From: Filosporella fistucella | Lineage: Eukaryota > Ascomycota > Leotiomycetes > Helotiales | DNA length: 64,000 nt | Assembly: GCA_030077755.1 (NCBI GenBank) | Contig: JAQJZZ010000013.1 | Coordinates: 186,001-250,000 of the forward strand | Direction: 5' to 3' | Part shown: positions 11,904 to 22,361 of the stretch, piece by piece | How the letters are laid out: every line of letters begins with the position of its first letter | How positions within the stretch are numbered: the first letter of the stretch is position 1 | Program-made: the position numbers and the translations under genes | Notes under the pieces: model-generated | Told to the model about the DNA's origin: nothing | Seen by the model: the letters and a program-made list of their open reading frames with translations, nothing else | Database searches by the model: none

Positions 11904-13224
11904 ACTGCAGATCTTGAATGTGGTGCTGGGTTCTCTGTCTTTCCTTTTGAGTCCTACTCATCGGTGCGACTTTCCCTACTCGGGAGCCTTTGAGGCTGTG
12001 CTTGAGCCATGCTGCAAGCCTTCGGAAATATCTCGCTTGACGGTCGCCAGCAGGCTTTTGTTTGGTTGTTGAAAGCCTGAGAGCCTCATGCATAGCACAA
12101 AAGGAGTAAGGAGTGGAGTTCCTGTACATGATATCATGTCGTCTCGTCTGTGTAGTTTTCCCTCATTGTTCTGGTCAACCCTTACTTCGGCAGGAGGCAG
12201 AAGGTCGCTAAGCCTCCTGATCTTCCCCTATAATTTAGCGATGGGGACAACAAATTAGGGCAGTACTGTTTATTCAAAGCCAGGGATAAGTTGAAAGCCA
12301 ACTTTTGGAAAACGTAGTCAACAGTTCCGAACTGGAGAAGGATATACTATCCATTTCGGAGTCATACTACAAGCTTGTACAGGTGTCAAACCTCGGGCCC
12401 AGCGATTCCAGTTCCAGTCGGAATGCAATGTCACATGATCGTATAGACACTCAGGGTCAGGGACGCGGGAATACTCCAAAGAAAGTTACCTAAATATAGT
12501 TACCTATGATCGTGTTTACTGGGAGCGAAATGATCTGACTCCATGTTAGATAGTAGTTGGCTTGCAACCAAGGTGGTATCAGCTGATTTGAGACTAGAGG
12601 AATCATAATGAGCCCTTCGAGAAGGAGAATAGAACAAACGAAGTGCACTACAATATGATATCAGCAAACCTAGTCGTTTCTAATCAGCCGCATATCGAGG
12701 CTTACCGCCGAATGCTTCCTCCGCCTTTTGCTGTAAATGAGGCTTCGGGCCCAGCCGTTTCTTGTGCGACACACCGCGAGTCGAATTTGACGCCCCCCAT
12801 CTCGACTTCCACTCAGATCAACCAAAACTCCTCATCGTTCCACAAATATCCAACTTAAAACTTCAAGCTCCAAAACCGCTGTTACCAACAGTTGCTAACT
12901 ATCCTGCTTACACATGCACTCATCATATGATGCTGACAACTGCCAAGACGGATTGGCCGACAGCGTACCAATCACGGTGATTTAGCCAGCAGGAAGGATG
13001 ACTTCAGCTGCCTTCTGAAACTGCCACTTTGCTGGGGTTACTGAATGAGCTGTGCAGAATGTCGGTAAGGAATTTCTAAATAACATGAGGAAAATTTATT
13101 TTCGTGAATATATAGGAAGTCACTTGTTCGTGAGGAAGGAGCTACACAATCACCTTCCATTCACTTAGGATTAGCTTGGAAGTGTTGCACCATAACTGAC
13201 TCCTACACATTCCCAAGGCCCAAG
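11904..13224. promoter_or_regulatory. Divergent intergenic region, regulator/GH55
   Basis: About 1.3 kb between two divergently transcribed genes. A TATATAGG box lies near 13110, roughly 110 bp before the GH55 start codon. No coding signal was found. Open frames at 12305-12493 and 12643-12980 lack protein-like features. Confidence 0.4.
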
Positions 13225-15845
13225 ATGAGGTTCAAATCAATCCTCGCTCTGCTTCTCAGCGGAAAATCTATCGCATCTCTTCAAACTTCTCATGATCAAA
13301 TCGTCCTTGATGGCTCAGAAAGCACCAATGTCTCCGCGAGTGCAGCAGGTTTCTGGTATGCTGCTATGGATCACACCGGCGATTCCCGCGGGTATGCACC
13401 TGATCTAGATCCAGATTATGCATATCCAGTCTTCGTTGCAGTGAAATCTGGAGATGGAGCCGCAATTCAGAGGGCAATTAATTCTGGTACAAATAGTGGA
13501 GAGACCAGACATCCACAATGGCTGGCTTCCCAGCCGAGGGTGAGTAAATCCTGCCAGAAATCAAGTCGAATGAGCAATTTGGTTAATGGAGCAAAACAGG
13601 TTGTGTATATACCATCAGGAACCTACCTGATCAGTTCGACAATTCGCATGAATACCGACACCATTCTTATGGGCGATGCAACAAATGTAAGTTTAATATC
13701 GCAGATACAGGATGCATTCACCACTAACACGGCACAGCCACCTATAATCAAAGCTGCTGCTGGCTTTTCGGGAGAAGAAATCCTCATTCGTGGTATGTTG
13801 ACTTGATCTGAGCATGAAACATGATATTGACCACAGACTTTCAGGACAAGATCCAGCTACAGAAGAAAAGGGCGAGAACTCTTTCGCAGTAGGATTGAAG
13901 AACTTGATTTTAGATACCACTGCCATTGCTGGAGGTAATAATTCTTATTATATATTGTCAGATAGATCAATACTGACAGGGAGAAGATCGCGAATTCACA
14001 GCATTGTGGTGGGGTTTGGCCCAGGTAGCTCAGCTTCAGAACATGAAAATCGTGATGCCGTCTTCCAAGAACGGGGTCGGACATAGTGGTATCAGGCTTG
14101 GGCGGGGATCAACTCTGGGTCTTGCTGATGTTCGAATTGAGCGCGGACAGGTCAGTGACCCCGTACTCAAATTTTCGATGATTTCTAATTCGTGTGATAG
14201 AATGGCATCTGGCACCAAGGCCATCAACAAGCATTGTACAAGAACATATATTTCTTCCAGAACACAGTCGGTATCCACATCACAGGAGGAAACACCATCA
14301 GTCTCCTCGCGCCTACATTCGACACCTGCGGTACTGGCGTCTTCCACGACGAAGGATCGCCCTGGATCGCCATCGTCGACGGCAAATCAATCAACTCTGG
14401 CGTGACCTTTGTGACCACAAAATGGCCCTCTTTTCTCATTGAGAATTTGAGCAAAGACACGCAGTCCGATGTCGCTCAAGTTCGAGGAAGCACTGCGATC
14501 GGCCCTCAAAGCCATGTTGATACCTACACCTGGGGCAATACTGTTGGCCGTGATCCGATCTACGGCCCTGTCACATCAACCAACGTTCGACCCTCAGCTC
14601 TCGCGCCGAATGGCAAGTATCCTGTTCTCCCAGCACCAAATTATGCCTCCAATCCAGTGTCAGACTTCATCAACATCAAGGATCCGTCTCAAAACGGCGG
14701 ATACAAAGTTCTGGGCGACCATTCGAAAGACGAAGCAGATGTTCTGAACAAGATATTGAAATACGCAGTTGAGCAAGGCAAGATCGCATACTTCCCATTC
14801 GGAAAATACAGAGTGGACTCCACCCTCCTCATTCCCAAAGGCTCTCGCATCATTGGCGAAGCATGGTCAACCATCACCGGCAGTGGTTCATTTTTCAAGG
14901 ATTCAAGCAACCCAAAGCCAGTTGTCCAAGTTGGCGAGCCCGGTGACGAGGGCACGGTGTGGATCTCAGATATGCGCTTCACAGTCTCCGATATCCTCCC
15001 TGGAGCAATCATCACCCAGTTCCACATCGCCGGCTCGTCTCCCGGAGATGTCGCTCTGTGGAATTCTATCATCACAGTTGGTGGCACAAGAGGTGCACCC
15101 GGTATTACAGACAATTGCAAACATGCCTATGATGAATGCCAAGCAGCATTTATTGGCATGCATTTTGCGCCCACGAGTTCCGTCTACGTTGAGAATGTAT
15201 GGAACTGGGTTGCCGATCATATCACAGAGGATATCTGGGGCGGTGGTTCAAATATTGCGGCGAAAGGCGGTGCCCTAGTTGAAGCCACAAAAGGTACCTG
15301 GCTGTACGCTCTGGGCAGTGAGCATTGGTGGCTTTACCAATTGAATTTGCACAAAGCAAAGAACGTGGTGGTGAATCTCCTGCAGACGGAAACAAATTAC
15401 GATCAAGGCGACAAAGCGCAGCAAACAGTGCCTGCCCCATGGACAGCTGATGTATCCGAGTGGGGTGATCCAGATTTCTCGTGGTGTAGTGGTGGCGACA
15501 AGAGGTGCCGAATGGGCCTCGCAACATTTATTCAGGGCGGAGAAAATATTTACACATATGCATCTGCATCGTGGTCATTCTTCGATGGTCCTGGAAGTTA
15601 CTGTGCCGGGACATATACGTGTCAGAGTAAGTTGATCTCAAATGGATGATGGATTGAACTGACCTTGATTAGATTACGCGCATTGGATCACTGAGACACC
15701 AAAAAATCTGCAAATGTTCGGGCTATGTACCAAAGATGTCTGGGCAGGGTTAAGATTGGCAGACGGAACGCCTATCGTGACTACCGAAGGCTTCACCGGA
15801 GGATGGCCAGATCATGGAGGAGATGTTGGCCGATATACCCCGTAA
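13225..15845 (+). CDS. Secreted GH55 beta-1,3-glucanase
   Basis: Seven exons (13225-13539, 13600-13686, 13738-13792, 13845-13934, 13987-14150, 14201-15626, 15673-15845) encode 769 residues, normal for GH55. The N-terminus MRFKSILALLLSGKSIASL is a secretion signal. GH55 marks include FWYAAMDHTG, VVYIPSGTYLISS, TDTILMGDATNPP, FTALWWGLAQVAQLQN, the linker between two halves, and AYFPFGKYRVDSTLLIPKG starting the second right-handed beta-helix. Late motifs are NVWNWVADH and GTWLYALGSEHWWLYQ. The enzyme releases glucose or oligomers from beta-1,3-glucan in the wall or outside the cell, used in nutrition, wall remodelling or attack on other fungi. The first intron is a multiple of three and open, so a longer read-through product is conceivable. 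The acceptor of the fourth intron may be 3 bp earlier. Confidence 0.92.
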
Positions 15846-16177
15846 GCTGTCTGCTGAGGCGAGAGAGAAGTACAGGAAGGAAGAATCTTGCTGCTGGAAA
15901 GATCGATTGTATGTATTATAGGGCGAAAGTAAGTGAGGAAAGATGAAAATGCAGAAACGGTCGACGGATGGTATATAGCTGCGTCATATGTTCATAAACC
16001 TTTCATTTCTATGGCTGAAAACTAGCTCATAGCCTCTAAAACTGCCACAAATCTATGACTGGGACACAAATCTAGAACACGACAACGTCCAACAGCGCCG
16101 ACGCAACCCGTAATAACAAGATATCTCATAAATCATCAGAACTTTAAGCAAAATACCACCAACCGTCATGTCCAAAC
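15846..16177. other. Convergent spacer, no gene seen
   Basis: 3' ends of the GH55 and CFEM genes face each other here. No motif beyond AT-rich stretches. Confidence 0.5.
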
Positions 16178-17927
16178 TCAAACAATGGAATCCTTATTCC
16201 GATGCATATAATCCTCACTCCCCGTTCCACTCGCTCTATCTGTATCGTGGCCGTCGCTCGCACGACTATGTGACTTCCTCTCCATTTCAAGCTCAAACTC
16301 GGTCATCACATGTATCTCTCCATTTTCAGGACTCTCCTTTACCGTCGAAGTCGACGATAGAACACTGTCCCCCAGTTGAATGACTCTTGAGCTTCGTTTC
16401 TGGCCCCAAGATGGGTTGCCGGGAACAGGGTCAGAGTGATCGGAGGATTTTTTGGTGGACGGGAAGATGGCGGGGAAGTATTTAATTATGAGTGGACGGA
16501 TGCACATGAGACAAGCGCATATGACTGCCATGTACATTTCGATTTCGGACCAGATTACAATGTCGACAGAGTCCCCTGTATATTGTCAGCGAACGCATAA
16601 TTAAGTGTGTGGATAATGGGCTTACAGGTATTATCCATCGACCGACCGTATTTCACGACGTATTGGAGTCGAATCATGCTGGTAATACAAGCACTACAAA
16701 AGTCAGGTTGCAGATCTAGCAGTGAAGGGGTTTGAGAAGAACTTACAAAGATCCAAGTGCAAACATGATAATGAGAGCTATTCTCTTTCGCATATTCAAG
16801 TTGAGATTATACAATTCATAAACGGGAAGCAACATGATTGCGAGATCCTCAAAAATGCTCAATGAGGCACCGCTGATGCTCAAATCTTGAACATTCAAAC
16901 ACTTGGCAGGGATTCCGGTATCCCAGTTTGCTTGAACAGGAACGCATTGAAATGCAACCGTGAAAATATAGATCAGAGTATGACAAGTCATCCAGCCAAT
17001 AGCGATCTGAACCATGACGCGAAATCGAGGTGTAGGAAAAATGCGCATGTAGAGGAAGAGAATGGAGAATTTCGGGAGGTTCTGGAGAAATACGTAGAAG
17101 AATTGCGAGACGTAGAACATCTGTTTGGGTTAGCATGGACCAGACTATTGATGAGGAAACTGTGCGTACCTTTCCAAGCATTATGATGTTCTCAGCTGGG
17201 ACATTGTAAAAATGTTTCCCGAAGCCTTGATATGCAGCTGCAGGACAATCAGTAAAACTTCAATTTAGTCCATCAGTGTGAATTCGGCTCACTGTATATT
17301 GCGATAGTCGTGTTGGGGATCATGAAGAACTGAGGAGCGAGTATTAGTCATGTGAACAATGTCGTGGACTTCCAGGGAAGAAAACAACTTACAACTGCAG
17401 CGAGAATCATCCAATCATCCCACCAAAGTCTATGAGCTATCATAATTCTTGACACAAAGCGGAGTATGATGATAGGATATGCAACGGCGGCGATGATGAC
17501 TGATGATCGAACAATATATGCAACTCGACTGGGTACTGGCACTCCTTTGCATATATAATCTTGCGAGATCTTTGAAGATACTGAAATGAAGAGTGAGTAA
17601 CAACTTGGGAACCCGAGGAACATGTATGATAATCTTACTATACTGCTCAGTTGTGTTGCAGGTTTGTAGAATGCAAACTCCGACATCATATTGCAAGTCG
17701 TGACTGGTGCAAAAGCAGCTGGTGAGGTTTGTGAGTTCACAGCCTGCTGGGGTGAGGAACTTTGCCGAGCATGTTGCCTGAAGGTTGCGTCAATTGATTC
17801 AATATACTGGTAGAGAACCGGGAGAACTCACTGCACATGCTGGGAACTGGGATAAAACTTCTAGATATGCTTGGGACATGGCGATTCCCGATAGGGCTGA
17901 AAAGATAAATATTTGTGAGAACAACAT
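16178..17927 (-). CDS. CFEM-domain receptor-like membrane protein (PTH11 type)
   Basis: Eight exons (17832-17927, 17639-17777, 17393-17580, 17293-17329, 17170-17237, 16747-17120, 16626-16693, 16178-16575) encode 455 residues. After a signal peptide (MLFSQIFIFSALSGIAMS) comes a CFEM domain with all eight cysteines: FPACAATC, AGC, TSCFC, VGVC, QTC and DYIC. Seven membrane segments follow, with WWDDWMIL, FSILFLYMRIF, CVPVQANW and WSEIEMYMAVICACL typical of the rhodopsin-like (SAT4/PTH11) fold. The last 110 residues are a hydrophilic, Ser/Thr-rich cytosolic tail. Related proteins are putative G-protein-coupled receptors for surface or chemical cues in pathogenic ascomycetes; the ligand is unknown. 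It is convergent with the GH55 gene. All introns are 49-63 bp with consistent phases, so the model is firm. Confidence 0.93.
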
Positions 17928-17946
17928 GATTGATGAACTACCACAA

Positions 17947-18432
17947 TTAGAGAGATCGTCTGAGCTTGGTGTTGTTCTTTATGAAGGGAACTTGTTCAGC
18001 TTTAAGCAAAGCGACCTCGACGCCAAAGCACGTTTCTCGTAGTAGAGGGTAATATCCCACTGTCCCACAGTGATCGAGTACGCACTGCTTGGGGCGTCGG
18101 CAGTGATCATCTTTGCAAAGGAAGGTCCCTGTAATAGAGAGCCGAAGGACGGGGAGGTCAAGGAGCAAGCTTGCAACAAGACTAGTTCCCTGGTCATGAT
18201 CTTCAGAACTGGCACCCACACCAATGATGGGGGAGTTCCGACGAATAAGTAAGTATAAATTCCAAACGCACGCACCAGAATCTACAACTTTCCGGTTGTG
18301 GTGGAGAAGATAGTGGACTGAAAGATACAAGAGAGGGCATATCCGAATCAGTGCGCAGACCGGACTTGGTATTAGGGCTGAGATAGCAAGAACAAAAAGA
18401 AAGGATGGCATGAGGAACGAGCTCTTCATCTC
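17947..18432 (-). CDS. Possible small secreted cysteine-containing protein
   Basis: An intronless frame of about 161 codons starts at an ATG followed by a convincing signal peptide (KSSFLMPSFLFVLAISAL, cleavage near PVCA). The rest is unusual, with cysteines mainly in FLCKDDHC, KQCVLDHC and ETCFGV. A second open frame overlaps it (17979-18275), and possible introns (a GTGCGT donor near 18270) could change the middle part. I do not recognise a family. It lies 20 bp upstream of the CFEM gene start on the same strand, which leaves almost no promoter for that gene and argues that this may instead be its leader. Treat as uncertain. Confidence 0.3.
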   Translation of the reverse strand, partial: EMKSSFLMPSFLFVLAISALIPSPVCALIRICPLLYLSVHYLLHHNRKVVDSGACVWNLYLLIRRNSPIIGVGASSEDHDQGTSLVASLLLDLPVLRLSITGTFLCKDDHCRRPKQCVLDHCGTVGYYPLLRETCFGVEVALLKAEQVPFIKNNTKLRRSL

Positions 18433-18783
18433 ACCACGTTCCAATCTTAGGTCAAAGCAGTGATCAACTTGAGATCAGACCGTTTTTCATCGTGGATCAA
18501 CCATGTGCTGTATCGTGCAGCGTTCTGGACCGAAATCAAAATGGGACCACCATACCCAATCCTTCCACTATCAAACTGACGCTGCGAGCGCCGCTCCGAT
18601 TTCCCGCCTGCCACGCTGAACGCCACATCGCTTCCTGGCGGGGAATCCTTCCCCAAATTTCAGATCTGGTACGCTATTTGCATCGTTGACACACTCACCA
18701 GACTTGGTTCGCCTGAACTCATGGAGCGATGGATTCTTACGTTTATCAAAAATGGCGTACAGCAATTACGAGCGGAAGCCATA

Positions 18784-19134
18784 TCATCGTGAGACCTGAT
18801 TGTTGAAGGTCCGAGCTCTAGACGGCGGACCTGAAAGAGAAAAGAAAACATTTCGTGTTCCTGTGGGGTCAATAACTCCGTAAGCCAACAGCGGCTGGCG
18901 TTTGATGATTCTAGAATTGCTTTTTGACGTTGAATTTGAAGTTTCTTTTTCATTGTTGACAGCCACACGGACCTCTTCGATGTCCGTGTCAGACCAAGGT
19001 TGTGGGTCGTCAATAAGAAAACAGAGCGCACGATTGGACTCGCGATTATCTGCCAATCTTGGTAGGCTCTTGCATCGGAGATAGAGATCAGATTCAGTAT
19101 CACGGAACGTTGATGAAGCAGGGCTGGGAAGCGA
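18784..19134 (-). pseudogene. Unidentified coding-like stretch
   Basis: A frame opening near a TATATACAG acceptor at about 19140 reads LPSPASSTFRDTESDLY, then LPRLADNRESNRALCFLID, DPQPWSDTDIEEVRVAV and RQPLLAYGVIDPTG. The composition looks like protein, but there is no start codon with context, no recognised domain and no clear partner exon. Another frame on the same strand (18660-19103) is also open. It could be one exon of a small gene or a remnant. On the other strand at 19163-19390, a 75-codon frame begins with a signal-like MAPSFLSLSGLLCTIFCVL. Confidence 0.25.
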
Positions 19135-19557
19135 AATCAGCTGTATATATTACTCTGCATCGATGGCCCCATCTTTCCTGTCACTTTCGGGGCTTTTGTG
19201 CACAATCTTCTGTGTGCTGGTAAAACTCGCTTCAGGCGGTGAGATCATATGCATATTTTCATTCGTGGAGACTCGAATTCCAGAGAGTTGGAAGTTTTCA
19301 TTATGTGATGCAAAATTTGATCTTGGGGCGCATCCCATATCGGTGGAAGTAAAAACACGGGAAAGAGTGATTCGAGGCAAGATTTTTTGAGAAGAAGTGT
19401 TCTCGACTTCTCAGAGGGATTATCAAACCCTAGGCTCCTGTTTCTTAGTAGAATCCTGCCGTGACAAACATGGTATCAAAGTAAAGGAGTAATCACTGGT
19501 GACGCTGTCCATTTAGCGGTCCAAGCTCGCTGTATCCGTTTCCTTTGACATTGAGCA

Positions 19558-20043
19558 CTATTTGCTTTTGTAGATATCCAGCTCCGCCACCGCAGTGGTA
19601 CAACGTTTGCCTGCTTCAGACTGTTCATATACCGCGCAAGATTTAGATGCTGCCATGTCAGAAATGCAACGCTGCTCGCGGCATGACAAATATGTTGCGA
19701 TCTTGAACCCCGCTGGACTGATATCTGCTTGACCCTTGAGCATAAACATTCCTCGGCTTATGTATGTGTGTAGAGCAATCTTGCTGTGTGGATCCTATAT
19801 CAGAATGGCGATTTGTATAGACTTCTCCCGTCTTAGAGATAATGGCGAGACCTCTTGAAATGTGAACCTGATAGCATAGTCAATTGGGTGCGGATTGCCT
19901 CCGAAAGCACTGGCAAGAGCAAATACCACGACTCTGTCAAACCTTTGCGCCTCTGACAGCAGATCGCCGTGGAGGCGCCCTCTTTTTTGAAGTACGTTGA
20001 AACAGTGTGCGGTCGCAAGTCTTATATTGAACATCTGAGTCAA
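19558..20043 (-). pseudogene. Unidentified ORF with one in-frame stop
   Basis: A single frame runs from an ATG near 20034 to a stop at 19558-19560, broken only by TAG at 19795-19797. Both halves look coded: LATAHCFNVLQKRGRLHGD and RFDRVVVFALASAFGG before the stop, SKIALHTYISRGMFMLKG and FKIATYLSCREQRC after it. The TAG might be removed by a 57-bp intron ending exactly there (with a weak GTCTCG donor), which would keep the frame; otherwise the gene is broken. The predicted product would be about 140-160 residues. No family was recognised and no signal peptide is visible. Confidence 0.33.
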
Positions 20044-20531
20044 CAGAACGGCACGTCATTCGTTGTGTCTATCATCCTGCCTGCGTTCTGGAAAAGCTAC
20101 CGCAATCCTCCGCCAGCTCACTCTATTGACGTTTTCACTCCTGCTTGATGAGTCGCAATCGTTGGTAATATCAACATGGTGGGTTCCAAATATATAAGAC
20201 GTGATGTCGGAGGTGGTTCCGTGGTGGTTCAATTGAAATCAGCTGGAGGTTTTGAGGTTTCGTTGTTCAAGGGAGTGTTAACTCCTACGAAGTACAGTAC
20301 AGTGAACTACTAGCGGTCTCCACTATTTATCTATCAAAAGGGTGTGGAGCGACCAACTGGAAATTTTGTCCAATGAGCGGGAGGTCTAAACCCCTTCATC
20401 AACGGAGTTCACGTCCACATAGGGGGTGCAGTTTCCTCAGATCCACTGATGTATGCATACTTACTGTTCCAAGATCCATCATTTCTTGAGTCAAATGCTT
20501 GGTCACGACGACGGATTAGAGATGGAGAGCA
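20044..20531. other. Intergenic, no gene seen
   Basis: Spacer before the 3' end of the coiled-coil gene. No supported feature. Confidence 0.45.
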
Positions 20532-22361
20532 TTAATTGTTATCTTTGGCCTCACCTCTAGTGTCGCGATAATCGAATTTAGAAGAGCGACGTCGACCTCT
20601 GCTTCGGCCTCGTTCTTGATTTGGGTACGCAAATGAATGATTTCCTGACTGGACCAGGGCCACATTCCCAGAATATCTGGAGGCAGCAGCCGCACCTATG
20701 GTACTCTGGGATGGTGTATATATGGTTGTCCCATTCGTTGAATTTTCGCTCCAGTTGCTTTTTGGTCTGCCATTGTCGTCAAACCCAGGACGGAACGAGC
20801 GCTGAGAAGCAAGACCATCACTCAAGACGGAATTTCTGGTCGATGATGCCGCCGATACAGGCCGGTTTGCCGACATGTTAGAGGTTGGGACTTCGTTTTC
20901 GTGGTGTTTTTTGTGGCTATTACGGCGCGATGATTTCATAGCCCTTGTTGAAGCATCGGACGAGCACGAATGGCCCCTTACACGATTTCTGTCTTGGCGA
21001 AGGGATCGCTTATAGGGCTTCGTAGTCTCTGTATGTCTGTTTGGAGGAGAAACAAAACAGTCTCGTTGGAGGTGTATATGCGGTGGCAAAGATTCGTGCT
21101 GCGAATCCTCCGGTGGTACACCACTGAACCTGATATTCTCCTGGTCACCCCGTCTGGTATTCCGCTCGGGGTATTCGAGAATACGCCTCAGTTTTGCTCT
21201 CTGTACTGCACAGACAGTGCCCTCTGTTGTCGCATACTCAGTCGTAGATGTGGAGTGTGCAGAAGGAATAGGTGGAAAGCCTACGAATTGATTCTCCGAA
21301 TCTTGAGCAGGAGCAGGAGCAGGCCTCTCCAATCGTGGTTGTTTCTCGCTATCGAAACTCTTTCCGATCGCCTTTTGAAGATCATCCACCTCAAAGCGCG
21401 TTCCTTTCCTGGCTCTCTCCTTGTTCTTCCGCTCTGCTTCCTCCAGGCTTTCCTTAATCACTGCTTCGAGCTGCTCCTTTTCGAGTCGTTCTCTCATCTT
21501 TTCGTTCTCAAGCTTTACATTAACTTTAAATTCTTCGCTAGCTTCATTTGCTCTTCTTCTTTGTGCGCCAATGGCTAATTTGCTCATTTCAAGCATTACC
21601 TCTGCAGCTTCGGCCCTGAAATTGGCGTCTGCTAACTCTGCACGGAGAGCATCTTCATTTGCTATAAACAGGTCAGAATAATTCTCAATTTCAGCATGAT
21701 TTAACGTGGCTTGCCTAGGTATTGCTCTTCAATTTCTCTCTGTTCCTCATCTCTCATTCGGCGAATGGCCTCTTCATGTTCCTTATCTAGACAACGGATT
21801 CGATCTCTGCCTAGATACCTATCAACATCTGTATCATCTGCAGCAAACACATCCGAGAACTCACCAATGGCAGAAGCAATATCACCATCCATTCCACCTC
21901 TCTCCACGACCCTTGGATCACGAAACTGCTCATACATTCGAACTTGGATCTTCGCGTGGCCTCTCCCCCGATTCGTCATCGCCTCATACTCCACCAAGCT
22001 TGGCAAATCATCAAAGCAACCATAATTTCTCATGTTGTCAAGAATACGGAGACAGTATTCGATGAATTTGACCGTGTTTGCGTCAGTTAGATAGACCTCC
22101 ATTGCTCTTCCCAGATCTTGCTTGATGATACTTGGATGAAGACCGGAGGTAAGGCGAGCGTGGATATACACCTCTGCCTGTTTCCATAGAGCGCGATCTC
22201 CGTATGATGCCGAGCGAGGTGGATGGGATGCACGTTTGGTGTAGCGGTTCGTGTGGAAATTAGGTCCGAAGAGCATGTTCTCTATCATGAAGGTCAGCAT
22301 TTACTAGGGAGAGAATAGTTGAGCATGGAATACCAATGAATCGGTCGACGTATTTCGCCAT
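20532..22361 (-). CDS. Hypothetical coiled-coil protein with basic Ser/Arg-rich tail
   Basis: Three exons, 22334-22361, 21706-22281 and 20532-21661, encode 577 residues. The start MAKYVDRFI joins ENMLFGPNFHTNRYTKRA after a 52-bp intron. The N-terminal 200 residues look folded (WKQAEVYIHARL, VKFIEYCLRILDNMRNYG). From EEAIRRMRDEEQREIEEQ to about residue 320, long charged heptad-like stretches predict a coiled coil (NEKMRERLEKEQLEAVIKE). The C-terminal half is disordered, rich in Ser, Arg and Asn, ending in GRSRGRRRSSKFDY. The second intron (21662-21705, 44 bp) uses a poor GTTAAA donor; without it the first part would end at YLGKPR. I do not recognise a named family; a nuclear or RNA-associated role is only a guess from the tail. 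Confidence 0.7.

Noticed and set aside
12643..12980. Overlapping frames between the regulator and GH55 genes
   Set aside because: No signal peptide, domain or splice sites; phases change and composition is not coding.
13225..15845. GH55 gene as part of the polyuronate cluster
   Set aside because: It is 15 kb from the nearest cluster gene, has a different substrate class and is separated by unrelated and broken genes.
15843..15910. Extra 3' exon of the GH55 gene beyond a GTAAGC at the stop
   Set aside because: The sequence after the possible acceptor has no family similarity, and the product is already full length.
20970..21578. 202-codon plus-strand frame
   Set aside because: Antisense shadow of the coiled-coil gene; its own product has no family features.
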